Shown here one piece after another: positions 8,460-16,009 of a DNA stretch of 31,394 nucleotides. The notes below the pieces were generated by a model. It was given only the letters and a program-made list of their open reading frames with translations, did no database searches and was not told where the DNA came from. The DNA lies in NCBI GenBank assembly GCA_046482855.1, contig JAWOEH010000037.1:1-31394 (forward strand), in the 5' to 3' direction. A program made the position numbers and the translations under genes. Numbering within the stretch: the first letter of the stretch is position 1; every line of letters begins with the position of its first letter. The DNA is from CAYVSF01 sp046482855 (GTDB lineage: Bacteria; Bacteroidota; Bacteroidia; Bacteroidales; UBA12077).

Positions 8460-11060
8460 CTAAAATTCTATCCCAATTAAAAGCACATCGTCAATCTGCT
8501 TCTCTTTTTGCTTCCATCGTTTGAATTCGGTGTCGAAGAAGCTGTGGTACTGTGGCATTGTCATCTCTTTATTATCAACAATTTGCTGACGAATTCGTTG
8601 TGGGGAATATTTTCTTCTTTCCGGACCTCCTAACTGGTCGGGAAGGCCATCGGAAAAGAAGAAAATTTTGTCTCCTTTTTCATAGGTAATCACATGGTTC
8701 TCGAAATCCTTTTCGGCTTTTTTGCGATGTGGAATTCCCCCAATGGCTTTTCGGTTTCCTTTGTATTGAATCAACTCGCCGTTGCGTAGGAGGTACAGAG
8801 GACGGTGCGCACCGGCAAACTGCAGCTCTTTTTTCTTTTTGTCGATACGGCAAAGCGCAATATCCATACCGTCGCGGGCTTCAGCATCCACACGATCCTG
8901 TTTCAGCGTTGAACGCACTCCGAAGTGGAGTTTATCCAATACCTGTCCGGCTGTGTAATCCTTATCGTGATCAACAATGTTATTCAGCTGGAAGTAGCCG
9001 ATGAAGGAGAGCAATGCTCCGGGCACTCCATGTCCGGTACAATCCACAGCGGCAATGTAGAGAATGTCCTCTTTTTTGAAGAACCAGGGGAAATCGCCCG
9101 ACACTACGTCCCGTGGAACATAGAAGATGAATGACTTGGGCAGATACTCCTGAATTATGGCTGTATTGGGCAGAATAGAGGTCTGAATACGCTGAGCATA
9201 GTTAATACTCTCGTTGATGGCTTTGTTTTTATCGATGATCTCCATCTCAATGCGCTTGGCCTCGGTAATGTCGTGGCCTACAAATAAAACCGTCTCCAAT
9301 TCATTCTCGTTGAACTCAGGAATTACATTGTAATTCATTACCCGCTCACCCAGCGTAGCTGTTTCGATGGACAACTCTTCGTTAAACTTTTGGTTGGTTT
9401 TGCGAATTTTTTTGATGGTTTCGGTAAAGAATTCTGCCAAACGCGAATCGATAGAAACCTCAGAGATTCTGGAGTTGATGAGCTCTTTTGGTGAAAGGCC
9501 CAAATAATCGTCGGACATGGGGTTGGCATAGAAGAACTGTCCTTTGGTGTTCAGTCGAAGAATCAGATCCACACTATTTTCGGAGAGGGACTGCATTTTG
9601 CTCTTCATGCGCTCCTCTTTCTCGGCACGCTTGCGTTCGGTAATATCCTGGGAGTTTAGAATAATACCACTGATAGCGGCGTCATTCAGCAGGTTGCGCC
9701 CTGTTGTTTCGATGTGGATTTTCTGGCCATCTTTCTTGATATACGTATACTGAATGGTACGGCTTGTTGTGGGATCTTCCAACAGCGTATCGAACATCTC
9801 CTTCATTTCGGCCTCGCCTTTTGCCGTGAGCCGATCCATATCTTTCCCGCTCATCATCTCTTCGGGGGTATAGCCCAGGATTTTCTGTACCGAGGGGCTC
9901 TGATATTTAAGCTTCAGGTCTTTGTCGTAGATTGAAATCACCTCGGAGGCATTCTCCAGCAAGGAGTGGAGTCGTTTTTGCGCATTTTCCACCTCTGTGA
10001 TTTGTGTCCCCAGCTTTTTATTGGAAATCTCCAGCTCCTCCTGTGTTGCGCGCATCTCCTCAGCGTTCTGTCGGAGCTCTTCCTCGTTTTCCTTAAGCTC
10101 TTCGGTCATTTGTTGCGACTCCTGAAGCAATTCTTCGGTCTTTTGGTTCATCTTCAGGTTGTAGAGCGTACGTGCAATAATTTCGCCCAACTCGTTGAGG
10201 AAGTCGATGGTAAGCTTTGGAAATTCGCTATTTAATGAGGCAAATTCCAGCACTCCCTGGAGTTTTTCTTCCGTAATTAACGGAATGATAAGCAAGCTGG
10301 CAGGTTTTTTATCGCCCAGAATCCCTGAGGTTATGGTGGCGTAATCTTCCGGAATTTCTGTACGGTAAACATATGCCTGCTCATAGGCACACTGTCCGAT
10401 CAATCCTTTGCCAATGCCAAATTCCTGGTTGATATAGCGCCGGCGGTTGTAGGCGTATGTGGCTATATTGCGCAGTTTGTTCTCCTCGTCGTCAAACAGG
10501 TAAAAGGCTCCCTGGATAACATCGATGTATTTGATAAGCTTAACAATTACTTCGTAAGCCAGTAGATCAATGTTATTATGCATGCGGAGGGTATCGGCAA
10601 TGATATCTTTTCCGCCCGCTATCCAGTTCTGATCTTTCTCTTTTTTCAGGTTGTTCAAGAGGTTGTCGCGCATGCGAAGCAGCGACTCTCCAAGGACATC
10701 GTTTTGCCCTTCCAGATCGTAGGTTACATCGTAATTGCCCTGGCCGATTTGTTTCGCCAGCGAGGCATGCCGGTTGATGTCCTTATTACGCTTATCGATG
10801 ATTTCCTGAAACTCCTCTTTTTGCTTTTGGCGCTTCCCTTGTTCTACCAAGATGACTCCCACAACACCAATTGGCAGCACTTCCAGGAAGAAGTGCAAGG
10901 GATTCTGGGTATGAATCATGCCAAAGTTTGAGAGCGTAAAAGGAATGTCGCGCACCAAAAAGTCAATAATCCATCCTGCGATAGGAAAGATTAGAGCCAA
11001 CAAGAAACCGACAAGCAAGTCGTTGAGGTTTATATGAGGGTTGTTCTTGATGTTTATCAT
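8460..11060 (-). CDS. Membrane sensor PP2C/SpoIIE phosphatase (SiaA-like), HAMP-GAF-PAS-PAS
   Basis: An 866-residue sensor phosphatase. Two membrane helices (about 15-35 and 57-74) enclose a short loop. A HAMP-like linker covers about 95-135 (AKQIGQGNYDVTYDLEG), a GAF domain about 150-300, and a glutamate-rich coiled coil about 303-365. PAS1 spans about 363-476 (ends SQDITERKRAE), PAS2 about 490-600 (ends GHDITEAKRIE), and a SpoIIE/PP2C domain 640-866. Metal-binding aspartates are present: SGDF (D656), VDCTGHG (D673), GMD (D733), FSDG (D804) and DD (857-858). By analogy with SiaA it would dephosphorylate the SiaC protein encoded two genes on. It has no HisKA or HATPase domain, although the coiled coil resembles those of hybrid kinases. 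Its small external loop suggests sensing in the membrane or cytoplasm (inference). Confidence 0.92.
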   Translation of the reverse strand: MINIKNNPHINLNDLLVGFLLALIFPIAGWIIDFLVRDIPFTLSNFGMIHTQNPLHFFLEVLPIGVVGVILVEQGKRQKQKEEFQEIIDKRNKDINRHASLAKQIGQGNYDVTYDLEGQNDVLGESLLRMRDNLLNNLKKEKDQNWIAGGKDIIADTLRMHNNIDLLAYEVIVKLIKYIDVIQGAFYLFDDEENKLRNIATYAYNRRRYINQEFGIGKGLIGQCAYEQAYVYRTEIPEDYATITSGILGDKKPASLLIIPLITEEKLQGVLEFASLNSEFPKLTIDFLNELGEIIARTLYNLKMNQKTEELLQESQQMTEELKENEEELRQNAEEMRATQEELEISNKKLGTQITEVENAQKRLHSLLENASEVISIYDKDLKLKYQSPSVQKILGYTPEEMMSGKDMDRLTAKGEAEMKEMFDTLLEDPTTSRTIQYTYIKKDGQKIHIETTGRNLLNDAAISGIILNSQDITERKRAEKEERMKSKMQSLSENSVDLILRLNTKGQFFYANPMSDDYLGLSPKELINSRISEVSIDSRLAEFFTETIKKIRKTNQKFNEELSIETATLGERVMNYNVIPEFNENELETVLFVGHDITEAKRIEMEIIDKNKAINESINYAQRIQTSILPNTAIIQEYLPKSFIFYVPRDVVSGDFPWFFKKEDILYIAAVDCTGHGVPGALLSFIGYFQLNNIVDHDKDYTAGQVLDKLHFGVRSTLKQDRVDAEARDGMDIALCRIDKKKKELQFAGAHRPLYLLRNGELIQYKGNRKAIGGIPHRKKAEKDFENHVITYEKGDKIFFFSDGLPDQLGGPERRKYSPQRIRQQIVDNKEMTMPQYHSFFDTEFKRWKQKEKQIDDVLLIGIEF

Positions 11061-11073
11061 AGATTCGGCAAAT

Positions 11074-11850
11074 TTAGAACTGAGTTAGGTCGTTGGTTAG
11101 TTGTTGTGCCAGAGCATGCAGGTTGGCTTCATCCTGTTGAGTAAAAGCCTTAAACGAAGCCAGCTCAACGATGGCTATGGTTTGATCATTGGTGATTAAG
11201 GGCAGAAACAACAAATGTTTAGGCGAATTACTGCCGAGACCTGAAAGGATGGTGATGTAGTTTTCAGGTACATCCGACAGGTTTAGCAATTGTTGATTTT
11301 TGGCTACCTGTCCGGGAATGGTTTCCCCCTCCTGAAAGGGTTCAGGCGGCTCTTCGCCAAAATAGGCATACAAGCCTACAGGGTGAAAGTGTTGATCTTC
11401 TGGCTGACGGAAGAAGAAGATACCTTGAACCAGATTCATCTCTTTGGCGATATTGGATAAGATATGTTCGGTGTAGGCCGAGAGTTCTTTAAATGTATTC
11501 TTTTGAGCCATGATTTTAGCCACCCAGGCTTTTGCCATCTCATCATCCACCTGACTACCCTTGGACCCTTGAGTTGATTTTTCCTCCTGTTGCTGCTCCT
11601 CTTCCAATTCAATGGTATGTTCTCGGTACTCGTCCATGCTTTCGCGTTGTCGGGTAATCACCAATAGCAGGATTACCAGAGCAATGGTAATAGCCAGGGG
11701 CAGGGTGATAAGCAGGTATACATAACCGGGAATAGCGATGGCATGCGCACTGGCAATTTGCGTAATAGCCGCAAAAGCTCCAATGGTTATGATCAGCGCA
11801 CCTGCGAGGAGACTAAAAACAGCAATTCGTTGGCTTTTGGTTATATTCAT
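11074..11850 (-). CDS. Two-TM membrane protein with GAF domain
   Basis: A 258-residue protein: two membrane helices (about 10-33 and 42-66), a glutamine/glutamate-rich linker (ELEEEQQQEEKSTQ), then a GAF domain from about 110 to the end. The GAF domain resembles the one in the next gene's phosphatase: GETIPGQVAKNQQ versus GKGLIGQCAYEQA, PENYITILSGLG versus PEDYATITSGILG, and LLFLPLITNDQ versus LLIIPLITEEK. No catalytic domain is attached. It may be a non-enzymatic sensor or adaptor that binds the phosphatase or shares its ligand (inference). It sits 6 bases after cheB and 13 before the phosphatase gene, physically joining the methylation and Sia modules. Confidence 0.85.
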   Translation of the reverse strand: MNITKSQRIAVFSLLAGALIITIGAFAAITQIASAHAIAIPGYVYLLITLPLAITIALVILLLVITRQRESMDEYREHTIELEEEQQQEEKSTQGSKGSQVDDEMAKAWVAKIMAQKNTFKELSAYTEHILSNIAKEMNLVQGIFFFRQPEDQHFHPVGLYAYFGEEPPEPFQEGETIPGQVAKNQQLLNLSDVPENYITILSGLGSNSPKHLLFLPLITNDQTIAIVELASFKAFTQQDEANLHALAQQLTNDLTQF

Positions 11851-11856
11851 TGGGTA

Positions 11857-12414
11857 TTATTTTATTTTTTGAAGGAATGAAATAATTTGTTGTGTGGTAA
11901 AGATATGATCAACCTGTGTTAATTTCAAAGAAGCTTCGGTCATGGTTTTGACTTGGCACTCTTTAGGATCCTGGACAATAGCTGTTCCGCCAAGTTGTTT
12001 TACTTTTTTTAGCCCATAGGCACCGTCTTTATTGGCACCTGAAAGGATGATGCCCACCAGCTTATCGCGATAGGCACTGGCGGCTGTTTCAAATGTCAAA
12101 TCAATTGACGGGCGTGAGTGATTTACCGGCTCCTCTGTTGAGAGGGCTATTTTTTTGTTAAGCTCTACATACATGTGGTAGTTTGAAGGGGCCAAATAGG
12201 CTTTCCCGGATTTGATTGTCTCCTTGTCGTAAGGTTCAATAACCTGGATATTCGATTTTATCGAAAGCGCCTCCACAAAGCCTGACCGAACATGTTTTAG
12301 CCGGTGCAGGCTTAATAAAATCGGCAGCGGAAAGCGCTCGGGCAGCGCTTGCAAAATTTTTGTAATGCCCTGAAAACTTCCGGCAGAACCTCCTATTACC
12401 ACAGCTTTGTACAT
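11857..12414 (-). CDS. cheB: CheB-type methylesterase, catalytic domain only
   Basis: A 185-residue stand-alone CheB methylesterase domain. The expected catalytic triad is visible: Ser10 in VIGGSAGSF, His37 in LSLHRL and Asp130 in LSGANKDGA. Supporting motifs are GKAYLAPSNYHM and SRPSIDLTFETAA. Classical CheB carries an N-terminal receiver domain that controls activity by phosphorylation; none is present here, so control must come from elsewhere. Its usual substrates are methyl-glutamates on chemoreceptors, but no receptor is encoded in the window. It is 10 bases after the degenerate cheR and 6 before the GAF gene. The substrate could be a non-receptor protein such as the glutamate-rich coiled coils nearby (speculative). 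Confidence 0.92.
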   Translation of the reverse strand: MYKAVVIGGSAGSFQGITKILQALPERFPLPILLSLHRLKHVRSGFVEALSIKSNIQVIEPYDKETIKSGKAYLAPSNYHMYVELNKKIALSTEEPVNHSRPSIDLTFETAASAYRDKLVGIILSGANKDGAYGLKKVKQLGGTAIVQDPKECQVKTMTEASLKLTQVDHIFTTQQIISFLQKIK

Positions 12415-12424
12415 GCTCCTGTTG

Positions 12425-13252
12425 TTATGCTAATTTTTTCTTAAAAATCCGTTCCGAATCGTTCACTAAATTATAATCTTTATCCGAATTCCAATAATCT
12501 ATTACCTCGTTATTGCCAATAATCAAATATCCGGAGGGTACCAAATGGTGGTGCAGGAGCTTTAAGTAGCGCTCTTGCAGGATTTGGTTAAAATAGATCA
12601 TTTGATTCCGGAAGAGAATGAGCTTCACGCCCCTGGGTCCTTTTTCCGGAATTAGTTTGTCATGGATGAACTCTACGCCTTCCAGCAGATTTGTATCCCA
12701 ATAGGCATGTTCCTCTTCCATTTTGTAATAGCTCTTCAATTCGCCATCGGAGAAAACCCGCTTGTAATTAGCATCGTTTACTTCCGCTTTTCGAGCCAGA
12801 AAATAGCCTTTCTGGATATTTTCAAGCTGTCGCTCACTGATAGAAGTAGCGAAAATGCGCACTTTATCTGTTAAATTCAAGCTTTTTAATACAATAAGCA
12901 ACGAATAGAGTTCTTCGCCCGAGGCTACCTCCGGAAGCCATATCTTATAACCCGGATTGGTGATGGCTTTTGGCAGGATTTCGTCTTTTAAAACACGCCA
13001 AAAGGAGGGATCACGAAACATCTCGGTGCAATCAACGGCTAAGAAACGCAGCAATTCTGCCAGAAATTGGTTGTCAGTGGTTAACTTTTTGAGCAAACCT
13101 TCCGCATCCTTTAGATTATGGTAGCTAATAATATGTTCCAGACGCCGCTTAAAGAAAGTAAGCGCATAATTCTTAAAGTCGTACTTGAATTGCTCCTCCA
13201 AGGTACGGATAATAGTACGTGTATCAACTATGCCTAGCTCATATCTATTCAT
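12425..13252 (-). CDS. CheR-like protein with degenerate SAM pocket
   Basis: A 275-residue protein with the full CheR outline: N-terminal helical domain (about 1-75) and a methyltransferase-like domain. Compared with its neighbour at 13346-14230, key positions have changed. The usual AGCSTGxEVYS loop reads PEVASGEELYS, the SAM-contacting aspartate in ATDL is Ser137 (FATSIS), and CRNV is FRNQ. The catalytic-region arginine in CTEMFRDP (R80) and the GEE glutamate remain. This suggests weak or lost methyltransferase activity, perhaps a binding or regulatory partner of the canonical CheR (inference). It starts three bases after the stop of a small ORF with a strong ribosome-binding site, and ends 10 bases before cheB. 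Confidence 0.87.
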   Translation of the reverse strand: MNRYELGIVDTRTIIRTLEEQFKYDFKNYALTFFKRRLEHIISYHNLKDAEGLLKKLTTDNQFLAELLRFLAVDCTEMFRDPSFWRVLKDEILPKAITNPGYKIWLPEVASGEELYSLLIVLKSLNLTDKVRIFATSISERQLENIQKGYFLARKAEVNDANYKRVFSDGELKSYYKMEEEHAYWDTNLLEGVEFIHDKLIPEKGPRGVKLILFRNQMIYFNQILQERYLKLLHHHLVPSGYLIIGNNEVIDYWNSDKDYNLVNDSERIFKKKLA

Positions 13253-13255
13253 GGG

Positions 13256-13330
13256 TCATCGGTTTATGTGTGAGGGGGCGCTGTTTTTTGCGGGCATAGC
13301 ATCAAGTCTGTGGGTACAAATCCATTGCAT
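13256..13330 (-). CDS. Small ORF (24 codons) between the two cheR genes, possible leader peptide
   Basis: On the minus strand GAGGAGGTGA (13346-13337) lies six bases before an ATG at 13330, an unusually strong Shine-Dalgarno site for this window. The frame starts MQWICTHRLDAMP and runs 24 codons to TGA at 13256-13258. The stop is separated by only CCC from the ATG of the degenerate cheR at 13252. The arrangement fits a leader ORF that delivers ribosomes to that gene by translational coupling. The composition is not distinctive and the peptide itself may have no function. The stop codon of the upstream cheR overlaps the ribosome-binding site. Confidence 0.4.
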   Translation of the reverse strand: MQWICTHRLDAMPAKNSAPSHINR

Positions 13331-13345
13331 ACGAAGTCACCTCCT

Positions 13346-14230
13346 CTATTTTTTTCTATAAAATTGTCCTTTCTTCTCAAATTTCCCTGCCACTTCACCC
13401 AGCATGGTTTCGTGCATGCCCAATAACAGGTGGCCGTTGTTATATAAATGATTGTGAAAGGTATTAAATACCTTGTTTTGCAAGCTATATTTGAAATAAA
13501 TGATAACATTACGACAGAGAATAAGATCGAATTTAGCAAAATAGAGGTTTTCTCCTTTCACCAAATCGTGTTTACGAAACATGGGTTTCTGACGCAGAAA
13601 ATCGTGCATGACTAGCGTATCGCTAACTTTATCAATTTTAAAGTACTTATCATAGGGAACCTCATTATATTCCTCGTAGTTAAATGGGTTTTCCTTAATC
13701 ACCTTGTCGAAATTATCCAGATAGCCGATGTTAAATCGATATCGGTACTCTCCTTTTTTTGCCATGTCAAGGGCTTCGGTATTCAAGTCGGTGGCGAAAA
13801 TTTTCGCCTTATCCAGGAGGTCTAATTCATTCAGTAAGATCATCATGGAATACACCTCCTGCCCCGTGGAGCATCCGGCATGCCAAATATTGATGTTTCG
13901 GTTGTTTTTAAGTTTCGGTAAGATCCTGAATCGCAATGCTTGCCATACCTGAGGATCCCGAAATAATTCGGTGGTGTTAACTGTGATATCACGAACGATT
14001 TTTTCCAGAAAGATTTTGTCTGTCTTCATCTTGCTAACCAACGTCATAATATCCATCCGGTTGTCCTGTTGAAGCTTGAGGATTCTCCGCTTGAGCGACT
14101 TCTCTGAGTATTCGCTAAAGTCGTAGGACGAAGCGGTTTTTATAGCGTTTACGAAATAGTTAACTTCCTTATCCGATAATGTCATGGAATCCCTGTTAAA
14201 AAAGTATGTTCTCTTACGAGGTTTTTCCAA
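13346..14230 (-). CDS. cheR: CheR-type protein-glutamate methyltransferase (canonical)
   Basis: A 294-residue CheR. It transfers methyl groups from SAM to glutamate side chains, classically on chemoreceptors. An N-terminal helical domain (about 16-85) is followed by VNTTELFRDPQVW with Arg91, the SAM loop HAGCSTGQEVYS (118-129), ATDLN with Asp148, LILCRNVIIYF, and the C-terminal GHLLLGMHE. All key positions are conserved. It is the first gene of the long minus-strand block. The first 15 residues (MEKPRKRTYFFNRDS) are not typical; an in-frame ATG at 14185 (MTLSDKEVNYF) is a credible alternative start, since the candidate promoter would leave only about 12 untranslated bases before 14230. No chemoreceptor, CheA or CheW gene is nearby. 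Confidence 0.92.
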   Translation of the reverse strand: MEKPRKRTYFFNRDSMTLSDKEVNYFVNAIKTASSYDFSEYSEKSLKRRILKLQQDNRMDIMTLVSKMKTDKIFLEKIVRDITVNTTELFRDPQVWQALRFRILPKLKNNRNINIWHAGCSTGQEVYSMMILLNELDLLDKAKIFATDLNTEALDMAKKGEYRYRFNIGYLDNFDKVIKENPFNYEEYNEVPYDKYFKIDKVSDTLVMHDFLRQKPMFRKHDLVKGENLYFAKFDLILCRNVIIYFKYSLQNKVFNTFHNHLYNNGHLLLGMHETMLGEVAGKFEKKGQFYRKK

Positions 14231-14248
14231 AATGGTTTAACTTGCGTG

Positions 14249-14256
14249 CAAATTTA
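14249..14256 (-). promoter_or_regulatory. Candidate promoter of the cheR-to-exporter block
   Basis: On the minus strand this reads TAAATTTG followed by CACGC, matching the Bacteroidota -7 element TAnnTTTG. Transcription would begin near 14242. No good TTTG is present 19-21 bases upstream, so the promoter may be weak or activator-dependent. It lies in the 106-base divergent gap shared with the carbamoyltransferase gene. Confidence 0.5.
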
Positions 14257-14336
14257 AGCCTTATTTGGTTAAGCCATCTTTCCGAAAAATTAAGGTTGTA
14301 TAAAAATAGTAAAATTTAACCACTTTGGGGGAAATC

Positions 14337-15995
14337 ATGGAACCATTTCGGCCCACGTTGGCAATTTACGGTATTCAAGATACAGCTTCAGGATCTTTCC
14401 CGAAACTGATACATGATCATAATCTGGCGCTGTTTGAACAGGGTCGGGTGCTGAAATACCTTCACCTGGAGCGCATTACACGTAATAAATACGACAGCAG
14501 CCTACCCGGGCATCTTTATGAATTATTGAAAAGCGAAGGCCTGGCAAAACCTGACGAGTATGACATTGTCTTCGCCGATCACTTTATTGGACGAAGTTTT
14601 ATTTCCCGCCAGGGCAATTTACGATTCGAAGCCAACAGGCAAGATCAGCTATGCATGAGCCTCGAGCGAGGGAGAGCTTATTGGTTGGGACAGCAACGGG
14701 AAGGCTGGGTACTGAATCATGAGTTGAGTCATGCGTACAGTGTATTGCCTTTTGTTGGGCAATGGCACAACAATAGTTTGTTGTTTCAGTTTGATGGAGG
14801 TGCCAGCCAGGGCAACTATTCTATATGGCATTATAACGATAACCAGCTCAGGCTTATAAAAAATGGATGGGAGCTTACCTATTTATCCTCCTTGTACAAT
14901 GCCAATGCTTTAACATTTTCGTTAGTGGGGGCCAATATTCAGGATCAAAATAGTGTGCCCGGAAAATTTATGGGCTATGCCTCCATGGGAGTTTATCGGC
15001 CAGAGATTCTGCAATGGCTTAAGGAGCATGCTTTCTTTGCCAATGCCTGGAAACAACCTAAGGTGATATTAACTGCTGCGCGCAAACGTTTCCATCGGGT
15101 GCCTTCGGTATTTGACTTGCATCATCCTTTTATACAGGATGTTGCCGCTACGCTGCAACGCTACTTCGAAGATGAAACGCTTAAATTTATCGAGCAGGCC
15201 CAAAGTCTGTGTTGTGCCGAACATCTCTATTTTTCAGGAGGTTCAGCATTGAACATAAAGCTGAACCGGAGAATCGTTGCCTCGCGTTTATTCCAGTCAG
15301 TCCATGTTCCTCCGGCCACAAATGATAGTGGGTTGGCCTTAGGAGCCGGTGCGGCGCTTGAGTTGGCAAAGGGACACTCCATTCAATTGCATACGCCTTA
15401 TCTGAATAACTGGGGTATTGGCGGCTATGGGAACACGCCTGAGTATAGCCGTGAAACCTTGCATGAAGTGGCTCGCAGGCTGGTGAATGGAGAGGTGCTG
15501 GGCATCTGCAATGGCTATGGCGAAGTGGGCCCACGTGCGTTAGGCAACAGGAGCATTGTAGCCCGTCCTGATAGTAGGAAGTTGGCAGCAAAAGTGAGTG
15601 AAACCCACAAGCAACGTGAGTGGTACAGACCCATCGCACCGGTTATGCTCAGTAAATACCTGTCGTACTTTACTGCCGAAGCACCCGTTCTGGAATTGGG
15701 GCGTTATATGCTTACCGACTATGCTGTGAAGCCTCAACGACAATCCGAAATTGCCGGTGTGGTGCACTCCGATGGCACTGCGCGTATACAGGTATTGGAA
15801 AATCGTATGTCAAACCCCTTTCTTTTCGATTTGCTCACATACCTGGATCAGGAATTTCAAATTAAGGCACTTATTAATACCTCCTTTAATGGGAAAGGAG
15901 AACCTATCGTGCATACCTACAAGCAAGCTGAGGAATCGGCCCGCCAAATGGCGCTTGACGGGGTTGTGCTGGGCGGAAACTTTAAATCCTTGTAA
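14337..15995 (+). CDS. NodU/CmcH-family carbamoyltransferase
   Basis: From ATG 14337 the protein has 552 residues; a GGGGGAAA ribosome-binding site just before supports this start over the TTG at 14325. The family moves a carbamoyl group from carbamoyl phosphate, through carbamoyl-adenylate, onto hydroxyls of small molecules such as antibiotics or Nod factors. Visible motifs: HDHNLAL near residue 26, the metal-binding HELSH (128-132), FDGGASQGNYSIW, YFSGGSALN, the diagnostic GEVGPRALGNRSIVARP, and REWYRPIAP, ending with INTSFNGKGEPIV. The N-terminal half is diverged from the usual HDASA form. No biosynthetic cluster surrounds it, so the acceptor is unknown. It ends 14 bases from the convergent gene, with no terminator. 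Confidence 0.9.
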   Translation: MEPFRPTLAIYGIQDTASGSFPKLIHDHNLALFEQGRVLKYLHLERITRNKYDSSLPGHLYELLKSEGLAKPDEYDIVFADHFIGRSFISRQGNLRFEANRQDQLCMSLERGRAYWLGQQREGWVLNHELSHAYSVLPFVGQWHNNSLLFQFDGGASQGNYSIWHYNDNQLRLIKNGWELTYLSSLYNANALTFSLVGANIQDQNSVPGKFMGYASMGVYRPEILQWLKEHAFFANAWKQPKVILTAARKRFHRVPSVFDLHHPFIQDVAATLQRYFEDETLKFIEQAQSLCCAEHLYFSGGSALNIKLNRRIVASRLFQSVHVPPATNDSGLALGAGAALELAKGHSIQLHTPYLNNWGIGGYGNTPEYSRETLHEVARRLVNGEVLGICNGYGEVGPRALGNRSIVARPDSRKLAAKVSETHKQREWYRPIAPVMLSKYLSYFTAEAPVLELGRYMLTDYAVKPQRQSEIAGVVHSDGTARIQVLENRMSNPFLFDLLTYLDQEFQIKALINTSFNGKGEPIVHTYKQAEESARQMALDGVVLGGNFKSL

Positions 15996-16009
15996 AGCAT
16001 ATTGAGAGC

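Noticed and set aside
8460..11060. Hybrid histidine kinase
   Set aside because: The GAF-coiled coil-PAS-PAS layout suggested it, but the C-terminus has PP2C aspartate motifs and no HisKA or HATPase domain.
13264..13539. 91-codon minus-strand frame overlapping the end of cheR
   Set aside because: It runs out of frame through the conserved C-terminus of the canonical cheR; the shorter ORF at 13256-13330 has a much better start signal.
15187..15639. Open frame of 150 codons on the minus strand
   Set aside because: Antisense to the conserved C-terminal half of the carbamoyltransferase; composition is that of a shadow frame.
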